A DNA stretch of 64,000 bases. It comes from Pseudomonas brassicacearum. GTDB taxonomy: Bacteria > Pseudomonadota > Gammaproteobacteria > Pseudomonadales > Pseudomonadaceae. The notes beneath the pieces were generated by a model. The model was given only the letters and a program-made list of their open reading frames with translations, was not told the origin of the DNA and made no database searches. The first letter of the stretch is position 1. Each line of letters starts with the position of its first letter. Shown one piece after another: positions 9,362-18,289 of the stretch. The translations under genes were made by a program, and so were the position numbers. The DNA lies in contig NZ_MOBK01000009.1 in assembly GCF_003732265.1 (NCBI RefSeq), positions 1 through 64,000 on the forward strand. Reading direction: 5' to 3'.

Positions 9362-10734
9362 ATGCAATGAATTCTCCTCACATGGATTACAGCCTCGCGC
9401 CGCGTGCCAGCGGCCCGGTGTCCTGGCTGGAAACGCTGTTGGTGACTGGCGGGGCTATCGGCCTCGGCCTGTGGCTGACCCCGCAAGACCCGCTGCAAAT
9501 GCACGCCGGTTTTCCCTGGCCGGTGTTGGCGCCGTTGCTGCTCGGTGTGCGTTACGGTTTTGTGCGCGGCCTGGTCAGCGCCAGTCTGCTGGTGATGGCG
9601 ATGTTCGCCCTGCGTTACGTCGGGCATGAAGGCTACGAGCAGCTCGATCCGTCGTTCATCGTCGGCGTGCTGGTCAGCGGCATGCTGGTGGGTGAGGTTC
9701 GCGATCTGTGGGAGCGGCGCTTGCAGCGTCTGCAGATGGCCAACGATTACCGCCAGTACCGTCTCGACGAATTCACCCGTGCGCACCAGATTCTGCGCGT
9801 CTCCCACGACCTGCTGGAGCAGCGCGTGGCGGGCAGCGATCAGAGTTTGCGCAGCTCCTTGCTCGGCTTGCGCGACAAGTTGCGAGTGATGCCGGACGAA
9901 GGCGATGCACTGGCCGCGCTGGCCGACCCGATCGTGACCATGCTCGGTCAGTACGGCGCGTTGCGCGTGGCCGGTTTGTACCGCGTCGACGAGCGTGAAG
10001 AAAACGTCTTGCCGGAAGCCTTGGCGACCATCGGCATCATGGGGCCGTTGGGCACCGAGGACGGTCTGGTCAAGCTGTGCCTTGAGCGTGGTGAACTGGT
10101 CAGCGTGCGTCAGGAACTGATCGATGCCGGCAGTTCGGCGCAGTTCTCCTCGTTGCAGGCGTGCATTCCGCTGATCGACGCCGAAGGTCGCTTGCTGGCG
10201 ATTCTGGCGGTGCGGCAGATGCCGTTCTTCGCGTTTCAGGATCGCACGTTGAGCCTGTTGGCCTTGCTCGCCGGACACATCGCCGACCTGCTGCGTCGCG
10301 ACCCGCACGTGCTGCAACTGGCCGACGCCGATGCGCAGCACTTCACGCTGCAACTCAAGCGCTCGCTGGTGGATGTCGAACAGCACAAGTTGGCGGCCGG
10401 TCTTTTTGCATTCGAAATGACCCGTCCCAACGATGAACTGGCGCGACTGTTTGAGCGCAGTCAGCGCGGCCTCGATCTGCAATTGTCGCTGCGTAACGAC
10501 CGCGATCATTCGTTGTTGCTGGTGCTGTTGCCGTTGACCAGTCCGCAAGGCAGCGAAGGGTATCTGGCGCGGATCAACCTGTTGCTGCACGAGCACTTTG
10601 GTATCGAAAGCAGCCTGGAAAGCCTTGGCGTGCGTGTGCTGCCGTTCAACCTGGAGCCTGGCTGTGAACGCAACGGGCTGCGTAATTTCCTGTTCAACGA
10701 GTGTGGCCTGAATGATCAGCAAGTGGCTGTTTAG
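9358..10734 (+). CDS. pelD: PelD, inner-membrane c-di-GMP receptor
   Basis: 458 aa if the GTG at 9358 is used (it overlaps the pelC stop); ATGs at 9367 and 9382 are alternatives. Four hydrophobic segments lie before about residue 115, followed by a helical linker, a GAF-like domain (about 170-315) and a degenerate GGDEF domain. The RxxD inhibitory-site motif is at R370-G-L-D373, with further arginines at 379 and 382, consistent with c-di-GMP binding. In P. aeruginosa PelD switches on Pel synthesis when c-di-GMP rises, through PelE/F/G. It overlaps pelE by 23 nt. Confidence 0.93.
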   Translation: MNAMNSPHMDYSLAPRASGPVSWLETLLVTGGAIGLGLWLTPQDPLQMHAGFPWPVLAPLLLGVRYGFVRGLVSASLLVMAMFALRYVGHEGYEQLDPSFIVGVLVSGMLVGEVRDLWERRLQRLQMANDYRQYRLDEFTRAHQILRVSHDLLEQRVAGSDQSLRSSLLGLRDKLRVMPDEGDALAALADPIVTMLGQYGALRVAGLYRVDEREENVLPEALATIGIMGPLGTEDGLVKLCLERGELVSVRQELIDAGSSAQFSSLQACIPLIDAEGRLLAILAVRQMPFFAFQDRTLSLLALLAGHIADLLRRDPHVLQLADADAQHFTLQLKRSLVDVEQHKLAAGLFAFEMTRPNDELARLFERSQRGLDLQLSLRNDRDHSLLLVLLPLTSPQGSEGYLARINLLLHEHFGIESSLESLGVRVLPFNLEPGCERNGLRNFLFNECGLNDQQVAV

Positions 10735-11701
10735 CGGAGCCTTGTTGTTAGAGGCGGGCAGTTGGGCCAGCTTGTGGCTCACGGCGCCTGAATTACAACA
10801 ACTGCTGGTGTTCACCTTGAGCCATGGCCTGGCCTGCGTGATGTTGTGCGCGGCGGTGTGGTTGCTGTTGCCGGCGCGTTACCGTTCGCCGCTGCCGTGG
10901 AGCCCGCTGTTCATCTTCAGCCTGGCGTTCTTTGTGCCGGTGCTCGGGGCGGTCGGCGTGGTGGCGGCGATTTTCCCGGCGCTGTACCTGCCGCGCAAAC
11001 GCGACAAGCAGGCATGGCAAGCGGTGGGCATTCCGAAACTGCCATATCGGGCGCAACTGCAATTGCACAAACCGGTATTTGCCGATGGCGGTTTGCAGGA
11101 CGTGTTGCGTCATGCGCCCGATCCGGACCAGCGTCTGGCCGCGTTGCTGGCCACCCGCCGTATGCCCGGCAAAGAAGCCGTGCCGATCCTCAAACTGGCA
11201 CTGGCCGACCCGAGCGACGATGTGCGGCTGCTGGCGTACTCGATGCTCGACAAGCAGGAAAGCGACATCAACCTGCACATCCAGATCGCCCTCGGTGAAC
11301 TGCCCGACGCCAACGCCAAGGCGGCGGGCGCGCTGCACGGCCGGTTGGCGCGTTGGTATTGGGAGCTGGCGTATCTGGGGCTGGCGCAAGGCAGTGTGCT
11401 TGACCACGTGCTCAATCAGGCCAGCGAACATGCCGAGCTCGGCCTGGAAGCAGGCGAGGGCGGTGAACTGTTTCTGCTGGCCGGGCGCATCGCGCTGGAG
11501 CGTGGTGACATCGAGCGCGCTGAAGTGCTGCTCCGTCAGGCCCAGGAGAATGGCATGGGCGCCGCGCAGGTGCTGCCGTTCCACGCAGAACTGGCCTTTG
11601 AGGCCGGTCGTTATCACGAAATTCCCGGACTGCTCGCACGCCTTCCCGAGGAAACCCGTCAGCGGCCACCCTTCGCTGCATTGGTCAGGAGCTGGACATG
11701 A
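10712..11701 (+). CDS. pelE: PelE, inner-membrane TPR protein of the Pel synthase complex
   Basis: 329 aa. Hydrophobic segments lie in the first ~95 residues, followed by a cytoplasmic-type basic stretch 'PRKRDK' and helical TPR-like repeats. It is in the position of pelE and overlaps pelD (23 nt) and pelF (4 nt, ATGA). PelE links PelD to the PelF/PelG synthase at the inner membrane. Confidence 0.9.
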   Translation: MISKWLFSGALLLEAGSWASLWLTAPELQQLLVFTLSHGLACVMLCAAVWLLLPARYRSPLPWSPLFIFSLAFFVPVLGAVGVVAAIFPALYLPRKRDKQAWQAVGIPKLPYRAQLQLHKPVFADGGLQDVLRHAPDPDQRLAALLATRRMPGKEAVPILKLALADPSDDVRLLAYSMLDKQESDINLHIQIALGELPDANAKAAGALHGRLARWYWELAYLGLAQGSVLDHVLNQASEHAELGLEAGEGGELFLLAGRIALERGDIERAEVLLRQAQENGMGAAQVLPFHAELAFEAGRYHEIPGLLARLPEETRQRPPFAALVRSWT

Positions 11702-13212
11702 GTCACAAGGAACAGGCACCCGTTGCCGACATCTGCCTGCTGCTCGAAGGCACCTGGCCTTACGTGCGCGGCGGCGTTTCCAGCTGGATTCACCAGATGA
11801 TCCTCGGCCTGCCGGAACTGACCTTCTCGGTGATGTTCATTGGCGGCCAGCGTCAGGCGTATTCGGCGCGCCGCTATGAAGTGCCGGCCAACGTGCTGCA
11901 CATCGAAGAAGTGTTCCTCGAAGACGCCACGCATCCGACCAAGACGCTGGGCGATCCGCGCGAGGCTGACGAACAGCAGTTGCAGGATTTGTATCGCTTC
12001 CTGCATCACCCGGATGCACCTGACCTCGACATGGGCGAACGCCTGCTCGACTGCATCGCCCAAGGCCGCATGACCCTCGACGATGTGCTGCGCAGCCGCG
12101 CCAGTTGGGAAACCCTGAGCGAAGGCTACCGTCAGCATTGCGCCGACCCGTCCTTCGTCAATTATTTCTGGACCCTGCGCTCGATGCAGTCGCCGTTGCT
12201 GATGCTCGCTGAAGCCGCACGACGGATGCCGAAAGCGCGGGTGCTGCATTCGATTTCCACCGGCTACGCGGGCTTTCTCGGGTGCATCCTCAAGCAGCGC
12301 TGGAACTGCACCTATTTGCTCAGCGAGCACGGCATCTACACCAAGGAGCGCAAGATCGACCTGGCCCAGGCCAGCTGGATTGCCGAGAGTTCGGGCCAGG
12401 CGCTGAACCGCAGCCTCGATGCCGGTTCGGGTTACATCCGCACCTTGTGGGTACGCTTCTTCGAGCGCATCGGCCAGCTGACGTACAACAGCGCTGACAA
12501 CATCATCGCGCTCTACGACGGCAACCGTCAGCGGCAGATCAAGGACGGCGCCATGGCGTCCCGCACCCAGGTGATTCCGAATGGTATCGACCTGCCGGTA
12601 TGGACCGCCGCGCTGGAATCCCGTGCCCACGGTATTGCGCCGGTCGTCGGCCTGATCGGCCGTGTGGTGCCGATCAAGGACGTCAAAACCTTTCTGCGGG
12701 CCATGCGCGGGGTGATCAGCGCCATGCCCCACGCTGAAGGCTGGATCGTCGGCCCGGAAGAGGAAGACCCGGAATACGTCGGCGAATGCCGCAGTCTGAT
12801 GGCCAGCCTGGGCCTGGAGGGCAAGGTGCATTTCCTCGGCTTCCAGCGCATCCAGGACATCCTGCCGAAACTTGGCCTGATGGTGCTGACCTCGATCAGC
12901 GAGGCGCAACCGCTGGTGATCCTCGAAGCCTGGGCCGCCGGTACGCCGGTGGTCAGCAGCGACGTCGGTTCGTGCCGCGAATTGATCGAGGGCGGCAGCG
13001 CCGAAGACCGCGACCTCGGGCACGCCGGCAAAGTGGTGGCGATTGCCGACCCGCAAGCCACCAGCGCGGCGATCCTCGAACTGTTGCGCAGCCCGCAACG
13101 CTGGCAGGCCGCGCAGGCCAGCGGCTTGTTGCGGGTCACTCGTTACTACACCGAAGCCTTGATGCTGCAGCGTTATCGCGACTTGTATCAAGCTGCCATG
13201 GAGAACAGTTAA
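11698..13212 (+). CDS. pelF: PelF, GT4-family glycosyltransferase polymerising Pel
   Basis: 504 aa, soluble. The N-terminal half contains the 'WPYVRGGVSSW' sugar-acceptor loop. The C-terminal half contains the retaining GT-B catalytic motif E402-x7-E410 in 'SEAQPLVILEAW', followed by 'GTPVVSSDVGSC'. PelF is the cytosolic polymerase using nucleotide sugars, with PelX as a probable supplier. It is coupled to pelE by ATGA, and its stop abuts the pelG start. Confidence 0.94.
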   Translation: MSHKEQAPVADICLLLEGTWPYVRGGVSSWIHQMILGLPELTFSVMFIGGQRQAYSARRYEVPANVLHIEEVFLEDATHPTKTLGDPREADEQQLQDLYRFLHHPDAPDLDMGERLLDCIAQGRMTLDDVLRSRASWETLSEGYRQHCADPSFVNYFWTLRSMQSPLLMLAEAARRMPKARVLHSISTGYAGFLGCILKQRWNCTYLLSEHGIYTKERKIDLAQASWIAESSGQALNRSLDAGSGYIRTLWVRFFERIGQLTYNSADNIIALYDGNRQRQIKDGAMASRTQVIPNGIDLPVWTAALESRAHGIAPVVGLIGRVVPIKDVKTFLRAMRGVISAMPHAEGWIVGPEEEDPEYVGECRSLMASLGLEGKVHFLGFQRIQDILPKLGLMVLTSISEAQPLVILEAWAAGTPVVSSDVGSCRELIEGGSAEDRDLGHAGKVVAIADPQATSAAILELLRSPQRWQAAQASGLLRVTRYYTEALMLQRYRDLYQAAMENS

Positions 13213-14583
13213 ATGGCCGGGATTGGCTTCGAACTGCGAAAAATCCTTTCGCGGGATTCCTACACCGCGACCTTGCACGCCTATGTTTACGCGGGGCTGA
13301 TCAGCTCCGGGCCGTGGGTGTTGTCGATCATCAGCGTGATGTTGGTGGGGATCATCAGTATCGGCCTGTTGCTGCCGAACGCCTTGGTCGGGCAGTTTCT
13401 GGTGACGGTGACGTACCTGATGGCCACCTCGCTGATCCTCACGGGCGGCCTGCAGTTGTTCTTCACCCGGTTCGTGTCCGACCGTTTGTTTGAACACAAG
13501 TACGATCAGATTCTGCCCAACCTGTTGGGCGTGTTGTTGCTGGTCACCCTGGGCGCCGGGCTGCTCGGCATCGTCGTGCTGGGCCTGTTGTTCGACCAGC
13601 CGCTGATCTACCGCGTACTGGTGTTGGCCAACTTTGTGGTGCTGTGCAACTTGTGGCTGGTGATCATCTTCCTCTCGGGGATGAAGGCTTATAACCGCAT
13701 CTTGCTGGTGATGCTGGTGGGTTACGCGCTGATGGTCGCGAGTGCTTACTTGCTGAGCTTTCTGCAGATGCCGGGCTTGCTGCTGGCGCTGTTGATCGGG
13801 CACAGCACGCTGCTGTTCCTGTTCCTCTACGACATCCTGCGCGAGTACCGGGCCGAGAAACTCATCGCCTTCGATTTCCTCGCCCGGCGCAACGTTTTCC
13901 TCAGCCTGCTGGCCACCGGTTTCTTCTACAACCTGGGCATCTGGATCGACAAATTCCTGTTCTGGTTCAACCCCGGTACTTCTAACGCAATCGTCGGCCC
14001 GCTGCGTGCGTCGATCCTCTACGACTTGCCGATCTTCCTCGCATACCTGGCGATCATCCCTGGCATGGCGGTGTTTCTGGTGCGCATCGAAACCGATTTT
14101 GCCGAGTGGTACGACCGTCTGTTCCGGGCGATCCGCGAAGGCGAAACCTTGCAGCACATCGGTCAGCTGAAAACCGAAATGACCTTGTCGATCCGCCAGG
14201 GCTTGCTGGAAATCTGCAAGGTCCAGGGGCTGACGGCGGTGCTGTTGTTCCTGTTCGCGCCGCGCTTGCTCGACTGGCTGGGCATCTCCAGTTACTACCT
14301 GCCACTGTTCTACATCGACCTGATCGGCGTGAGCATTCAAGTGGTGTTCATGGCCTTGCTCAACGTGTTCTTCTATCTGGACAAACGCACCGTGGTGCTG
14401 GAACTGTGCGTGCTGTTCGCGGTGTTGAACGCGATGCTGACGCTGTTCAGCATGTACCTGGGCCCGAGCTTCTTTGGTTATGGGTTTACGTTGTCGTTGC
14501 TGATCTGTGTATTGCTGGGTTTGCACCGGCTGACCACGGCGCTGGAAGATCTGGAGTACGACACGTTCATGCTGTCGCGCTGA
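13213..14583 (+). CDS. pelG: PelG, Wzx-like inner-membrane Pel transporter
   Basis: 456 aa, very hydrophobic, with about 12 membrane segments, as expected for this MATE/Wzx-like family. It starts immediately after the pelF stop. PelG moves the growing polymer across the inner membrane together with PelD, PelE and PelF. It is the last gene of the operon; a terminator lies 20 bp downstream. Confidence 0.93.
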   Translation: MAGIGFELRKILSRDSYTATLHAYVYAGLISSGPWVLSIISVMLVGIISIGLLLPNALVGQFLVTVTYLMATSLILTGGLQLFFTRFVSDRLFEHKYDQILPNLLGVLLLVTLGAGLLGIVVLGLLFDQPLIYRVLVLANFVVLCNLWLVIIFLSGMKAYNRILLVMLVGYALMVASAYLLSFLQMPGLLLALLIGHSTLLFLFLYDILREYRAEKLIAFDFLARRNVFLSLLATGFFYNLGIWIDKFLFWFNPGTSNAIVGPLRASILYDLPIFLAYLAIIPGMAVFLVRIETDFAEWYDRLFRAIREGETLQHIGQLKTEMTLSIRQGLLEICKVQGLTAVLLFLFAPRLLDWLGISSYYLPLFYIDLIGVSIQVVFMALLNVFFYLDKRTVVLELCVLFAVLNAMLTLFSMYLGPSFFGYGFTLSLLICVLLGLHRLTTALEDLEYDTFMLSR

Positions 14584-14602
14584 CGGTTGTTTCAGGCGTG
14601 AG

Positions 14603-14639
14603 AAAAGGCACTGGCGGTTATCGCTCAGTGCCTTTTTTT
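14603..14639 (+). terminator. Rho-independent terminator of the pel operon
   Basis: AAAAGGCACTG pairs with CAGTGCCTTTT around a 12-nt loop, followed by a run of seven T. Confidence 0.9.
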
Positions 14640-14720
14640 CATCCGACGAACGTTGCCGGTGAACCGGTGCGGCGCTGCTAGGCTTGCCTACTCTGTCGCT
14701 TCCCTTCAGGAGTCACGGCC

Positions 14721-15143
14721 ATGAGTACTGCACTGGAAACCGTTCTGTACACCGCAAAAACCCACACCGTCGGCGGCCGCACCGGCACCGGCAAGTCCAG
14801 CGATGGCGAACTCGACGTCACCTTCAGCTCCCCCGGCTCGGGCAAGCCCGGCACCAACCCGGAGCAACTGTTTGCGCTGGGTTATTCGGCGTGTTTTATC
14901 GGCGCGATCCAGGTGGCGGCGGGCAAGATGAAAATCAAATTGCCGGAAGACACGTCGGTGGATGCCGAGGTGGATCTGGGTAAAACCAGTGGTGGCGATT
15001 TTCAGTTGGCGGTCAGGTTGAACGTCAACATTCCGGGGCTGGAGGATGGGGTGAAGCGTGAGCTGGCTGAGGCGGCGCATCAGATGTGCCCGTACTCGCG
15101 GATGACCCGCGGGCATGTTTCGGTTGATCTGAAAGTGGTGTAG
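14721..15143 (+). CDS. ohr: Ohr, organic hydroperoxide reductase
   Basis: 140 aa OsmC/Ohr-fold protein. The two redox cysteines are C58 ('GYSACF') and C123 ('MCPYS'), with E48 and R20 in the places of the conserved catalytic Glu and Arg. Ohr reduces organic and fatty-acid peroxides using lipoylated partners. AGGAG lies upstream of the ATG. No ohrR repressor gene is visible nearby. Confidence 0.93.
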   Translation: MSTALETVLYTAKTHTVGGRTGTGKSSDGELDVTFSSPGSGKPGTNPEQLFALGYSACFIGAIQVAAGKMKIKLPEDTSVDAEVDLGKTSGGDFQLAVRLNVNIPGLEDGVKRELAEAAHQMCPYSRMTRGHVSVDLKVV

Positions 15144-15168
15144 ATCTCCGCCTTACACTGGACTGCCT

Positions 15169-15260
15169 TTGTAGGAGTGAGCCTGCTCGCGATGGCCATC
15201 GTTCATTCAACATGGATGTTGACTGACACGCCGCCATCGCGAGCAGGCTCACTCCTACAA
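15169..15260. repeat. REP doublet (REPIN-type inverted repeat)
   Basis: Two inverted copies of a Pseudomonas REP-type sequence (core GAGCCTGCTCGCGATGG and its complement) with arms of about 27 bp flank a ~35-nt centre. This is the standard REPIN arrangement, mobilised by a chromosomal RAYT transposase that is not in this window. It lies between ohr and a convergent lipoprotein gene. Confidence 0.88.
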
Positions 15261-15298
15261 GGGATCAGCGGTGTGGCGCAGATCTCGGGGGCCAGAGC

Positions 15299-15502
15299 CT
15301 AGTTCGAAGCCCCAACTCCAAACTTCAAACCACCCCAACTCCAATCCTTCGACTGCTTCGTGTAACACCCCGGCTGATTGGCCGGCTCGGCATCACAGGC
15401 AATCCGCCCGTTCTTGCTGGTGTCGGTGGTGCGGTCGTTGTAGTACGCACAGCCAGACGTCAGGGAAAGGGTTAACACGACAATCAGTGTTTTGAGTTTC
15501 AT
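15299..15502 (-). CDS. Small lipoprotein
   Basis: 67 aa from the ATG at 15502 (AAGGAT upstream). Signal peptide MKLKTLIVVLTLSLTSGC with lipobox LTSGC. The mature part is short and polar with two further Cys and ends in 'GGLKFGVGASN'. Family and function not recognised. Confidence 0.75.
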   Translation of the reverse strand: MKLKTLIVVLTLSLTSGCAYYNDRTTDTSKNGRIACDAEPANQPGCYTKQSKDWSWGGLKFGVGASN

Positions 15503-15560
15503 GGCGCCATCCTTGGGAGTAGGACGACAGCATAGGCCTGATTGTGTTGAACCGCCCAAA

Positions 15561-15616
15561 CCAAACCCCAGATGCAACAAAACCCGCACTTGGCGGGTTT
15601 TGCTTTGCTTCGTATT
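15561..15616 (-). terminator. Original ssrA terminator, stranded outside attL
   Basis: On the minus strand this is a hairpin of AAAACCCGC and GCGGGTTTT with loop CAAGT. Before phage insertion it stood directly downstream of the ssrA 3' end, because the attL core (15617-15646) is the 30-bp ssrA 3' terminus. In the lysogen it is about 42 kb from ssrA. Nearly the same sequence occurs at 57419-57473 and 58376-58430. Confidence 0.75.
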
Positions 15617-15646
15617 TGGTGGAGCCGGGGGGATTTGAACCCCCGT
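15617..15646. repeat. attL core
   Basis: A 30-bp sequence identical to 57474-57503. It is the 3' end of ssrA (T-arm, acceptor strand and encoded CCA, read on the minus strand) and carries the residual ssrA terminus left by integration. Confidence 0.93.
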
Positions 15647-15680
15647 TCTCTGTGTGTATTTGCTGGTCTAAACGGCAAAT

Positions 15681-15702
15681 GCTGCTGAAATGCTGCTGAA
15701 AC
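15681..15702 (+). repeat. Candidate integrase arm-type sites near attL
   Basis: Two tandem copies of GCTGCTGAAA (15681-15690 and 15692-15701) lie 35 bp inside attL. A similar tandem pair lies just inside attR (57354-57374), with an inverted copy at 57405-57415. This matches what is expected for integrase arm-binding sites; it is not proven. Confidence 0.45.
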
Positions 15703-16010
15703 TACTGATTTGCAACCTTCAGGCCTGCGGCTTTGATGGCTTGAATATCAGCGGTTCTGATCTGGGCGCATGCTTGTCCCAAGGCGGTATTAGGGCTTTC
15801 CTCCCAAATTGGAGGCAGCTCAATCACCAGCGACTCGCGGGAGGCTTGCCATGCCTCCCATGCTTTTTGCGTTTCTTGGCTGGTGTAACCGGGCGCGACA
15901 GCAACCGATGTGGTGAGTCCGCATACAATCTGAGCAGAGCAACTTACCCAAAGCTCATATCCTTGGTTTTTTGCCCATGCTTCGAACCCTTCGCGCATTT
16001 TCTCGCTCAT
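15702..16010 (-). CDS. Phage protein with 'FEAW..W.ASRESLVI' motif
   Basis: 102 aa from the ATG at 16010 (GGAGAAA upstream); the start overlaps the stop of the preceding gene as ATGA. The sequence contains 'REGFEAWAKNQ' and 'AWEAWQASRESLVIELPP'. It is a paralogue of the 86-aa product of 25240-25500, which has the same 'FEAW' and 'ASRESLVIDLP' motifs. No biochemical function is known to me. Confidence 0.7.
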   Translation of the reverse strand: MSEKMREGFEAWAKNQGYELWVSCSAQIVCGLTTSVAVAPGYTSQETQKAWEAWQASRESLVIELPPIWEESPNTALGQACAQIRTADIQAIKAAGLKVANQ

Positions 16011-16189
16011 GTCGACTTTCTCCAGGGTCTGTGTCGCCAAAGTACAAGCAGAATAAACGCCTGATAGGTGCTTGCCGCCAGAAATACGGGGGTATCCAGC
16101 CAGATATTCCCGCTCAAGATTAGGGAGGGTAAAATTCCAACTGCCAGTCCAGACGCGCTGACTATAGGTAGCCAAACGTTCTTGCTCAT
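16007..16189 (-). CDS. Small two-helix membrane protein downstream of integrase
   Basis: 60 aa with two hydrophobic segments (about 6-26 and 32-50) and a basic C-terminus 'WRHRPWRKST'. GGAGGAGT precedes the start, which overlaps the integrase stop (ATGA); its own stop overlaps the next start in the same way. It is therefore probably translated with int. Function unknown. Confidence 0.65.
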   Translation of the reverse strand: MSKNVWLPIVSASGLAVGILPSLILSGNIWLDTPVFLAASTYQAFILLVLWRHRPWRKST

Positions 16190-17358
16190 GCTGACTCCTC
16201 CTTAGGGAGTTGAACCGGCGTCCCGAACATCTCGACGGCACGATTGCCGGAAGTGTCGTTTTCGCTCGGGATCCATCGGCCGTAGACTCGAGCGATCATC
16301 GTCCAGTCTTTGTGGCCCATCTGTTTTGCTACCCACATCGGATGTTCCCCGGCCGACAGCATCATTGACGCATACGTGTGCCGGGTCTGGTACGGGTTCC
16401 GATACCGAACCTTCGCCTTCCTGAGCGTCGGTATCCAGAAGCTTTTGCGAATGGCCTGATCGCCGTCGAACGGCTTGCCGTATCTCGGGTCATGGAAAAT
16501 CACGCCACCTTCTATATAGGTGTGCACCTTCTGAGCCGTCAGCGCCTCCAGCGCCATTGGCAAAAGCTTCACGCTACGTATGCCCGCCGCCGTCTTCGGC
16601 AACTCCGCTTCCTTGGCCGCTCTGGTCAGCCCTCGCGATATCCGAATCTCCCCCCGTAACCAATCCACATCTCCCCATTCTACCGCGATGAGTTCGCTCG
16701 TTCGTAGGCCAGTCCATATGGCGAACTGCAACAGGTTCCGGTACTGCCCATCTGTTCCAGCCAGAATCAGCCGTTGTTCCTCCGGCGAGAACGGGTCGAT
16801 CTCATCCTCGGTCTTCGGCTTCTCCCTTACCGCGTACGTCCAGCCCGCCATAGGGTTGATCTCGATCAGCTCGTCATGCACCGCGTCATTCAGCGCCGAC
16901 CTTAGGCAGCTCTGCACGTTCGACAGGCGCTTGTTCGAAGCATCCATGCTCGCCATCGCCTCCTTGATCATCTTGCGACTGAGCAGCACCAGGGGATGAG
17001 CGCCCAGCTTCGGCACCAGAACACCGTCGATGATTTTCCGATAGCCGTCGATGGTGCTGGCCTTCAACCCCTTCTCTTTCTTCTCTAGCCAGCTTGCGAG
17101 GTATTTCGACAGCGGGACTTGCCCGGTCTGGTATCCAAGCCGATTGGCTCGCTTGGACTTGGGAAAGGTGGCCAGATAGTCGAACGTGCCGTTGTAGATC
17201 GCCAGTTCGATAGCCGCCTTGTGCTGCTCGGCGCGCTTTAGATTAGCGGGGCTGGGCTCAATTGGGAGGCGCTCGCGGCACTGGACGCCCTCGAGCATGA
17301 AGGTGATCTCAATGCTGCTCTTGGACGCCGCTCGAACGCCGCTGCGCTTTCCACCCAT
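16186..17358 (-). CDS. int: Tyrosine-recombinase integrase
   Basis: 390 aa. The N-terminal arm-binding region ('GVRAASKSSIEITFM..V.CRERL') is of the DUF3596 type, then a core-binding domain with 'LSKYLASWLEKKEKG'. Catalytic residues are R219 ('GLRTSEL'), K255, R326 in 'YQTRHT', H349 ('MGHKDW') and the nucleophile Y359 ('ARVYGRW'). It integrates the phage at the 3' end of ssrA, as shown by the flanking repeats. The start lies 121 bp inside the excisionase frame. Confidence 0.95.
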   Translation of the reverse strand: MGGKRSGVRAASKSSIEITFMLEGVQCRERLPIEPSPANLKRAEQHKAAIELAIYNGTFDYLATFPKSKRANRLGYQTGQVPLSKYLASWLEKKEKGLKASTIDGYRKIIDGVLVPKLGAHPLVLLSRKMIKEAMASMDASNKRLSNVQSCLRSALNDAVHDELIEINPMAGWTYAVREKPKTEDEIDPFSPEEQRLILAGTDGQYRNLLQFAIWTGLRTSELIAVEWGDVDWLRGEIRISRGLTRAAKEAELPKTAAGIRSVKLLPMALEALTAQKVHTYIEGGVIFHDPRYGKPFDGDQAIRKSFWIPTLRKAKVRYRNPYQTRHTYASMMLSAGEHPMWVAKQMGHKDWTMIARVYGRWIPSENDTSGNRAVEMFGTPVQLPKEESA

Positions 17359-17516
17359 TCCGCATACCCATCCACACTTATTAGAGGTTTATTGTCCGGC
17401 GCATGCCTCCACACCAGCCCCTTAGGCCATGTGCCGTCAGCGATCTTTGCTCGAATCGCGGCCTCAGTGTAGCCACTTTCGGTGGCGAACTGGCTGATCG
17501 TCTTGTATTTGACCAT
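17238..17516 (-). CDS. xis: Excisionase (Xis-like)
   Basis: 92 aa. 'MVKYKTISQFATESGYTEAAIRAKIADG.W' is a winged-helix excisionase start, followed by 'KPLISVDGYAEWVE'. The 3' third is read in a different frame from the overlapping integrase start (121-nt overlap) and is low in family resemblance. An Int/Xis overlap is common in lambdoid phages. Confidence 0.85.
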   Translation of the reverse strand: MVKYKTISQFATESGYTEAAIRAKIADGTWPKGLVWRHAPDNKPLISVDGYAEWVESAAAFERRPRAALRSPSCSRASSAASASQLSPAPLI

Positions 17517-17517
17517 C

Positions 17518-17853
17518 TCAACCCTCCTTGCTCATCTGCTTTGCATTAAAGCCGGCGGTGGCCCAGTCGCTCAGCGTACTGGGCAACTCATGCGGAGCCG
17601 CGCTCATGTCAGCATCGATAGCCGCACTCCAGTCTTCCGGCAGCGTGTTTTCCTTCAGCCGCTCCAGCAGTCCGCCGTCGTGCCATGTTGACTTGATGTG
17701 CTGATACCGTGCGGCGTCGGCAAGCAGCATCAAAACCACCTCGGGACTGCACAGCCGCAGATATCGGCCGATGCCGACAGCGCTCAGGTTCTGAGGCCCG
17801 CCCTGGAACTGGGCGATCTTGCAGAGTTCGATCATTTCGGCTCGGTCATTCAT
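17518..17853 (-). CDS. Phage protein of unknown function
   Basis: 111 aa, soluble, acidic, starting 'MNDRAEMIELCKIAQFQGGP'. The end abuts the xis start and the beginning overlaps the end of the next gene by 8 nt, so it belongs to the leftward operon. No motif recognised. Confidence 0.7.
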   Translation of the reverse strand: MNDRAEMIELCKIAQFQGGPQNLSAVGIGRYLRLCSPEVVLMLLADAARYQHIKSTWHDGGLLERLKENTLPEDWSAAIDADMSAAPHELPSTLSDWATAGFNAKQMSKEG

Positions 17854-18289
17854 CCTTCACCGTCCCGCCGGCTGATTCAATGGCTGCAATAACATCGCTC
17901 AAGAACATCCGCTCAGTTCCAGGCAGATGCTGGCCGCCATGATGTTTGGACAGGTCCACCACAACACTCGCCGCCCCATCCCTGAACCCGTCAGCCGCAG
18001 CATTGGCCATGTCTACGGCGGTGTAGAGCGGAGTAGGCCCGCCGCGCAGGTGCTCGATCATCTGCGCCTGCTGGGCGATGGTGGCTTGGGCTGCGATCAG
18101 GTCGCCGTTGTCGCGCAAGGTTTGCTGGAGTGGGTGCAGATCTGGCTGGCGTAGAACAAGATCCTTTATCACTGCCGAGCGTCCACGGCCATGAAAATGC
18201 TCTTGCTCGGATAGTGCTCGCTGGTAGTTGTCGATCAGCACGCCTTTGTAGCCCTCGACCTCAAGAAGCCATGCAATAGTCTCACTCAT
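17846..18289 (-). CDS. Phage protein of unknown function, partly coiled
   Basis: 147 aa. The middle ('LIAAQATIAQQAQMIEHLRG') looks like a short coiled coil and the C-terminus is 'AIESAGGTVKDE'. The ATG at 18289 overlaps the stop of the preceding gene (ATGA). Function unknown. Confidence 0.7.
   Translation of the reverse strand: MSETIAWLLEVEGYKGVLIDNYQRALSEQEHFHGRGRSAVIKDLVLRQPDLHPLQQTLRDNGDLIAAQATIAQQAQMIEHLRGGPTPLYTAVDMANAAADGFRDGAASVVVDLSKHHGGQHLPGTERMFLSDVIAAIESAGGTVKDE

Noticed and set aside
11659..14526. 955-codon minus-strand frame across pelF and pelG
   Set aside because: Antisense shadow of two clear genes in GC-rich DNA; composition (His/Gln/Arg-rich) and lack of a ribosome site do not support coding. 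The same applies to the 657-codon frame at 2397-4370 and others opposite pel and dld.
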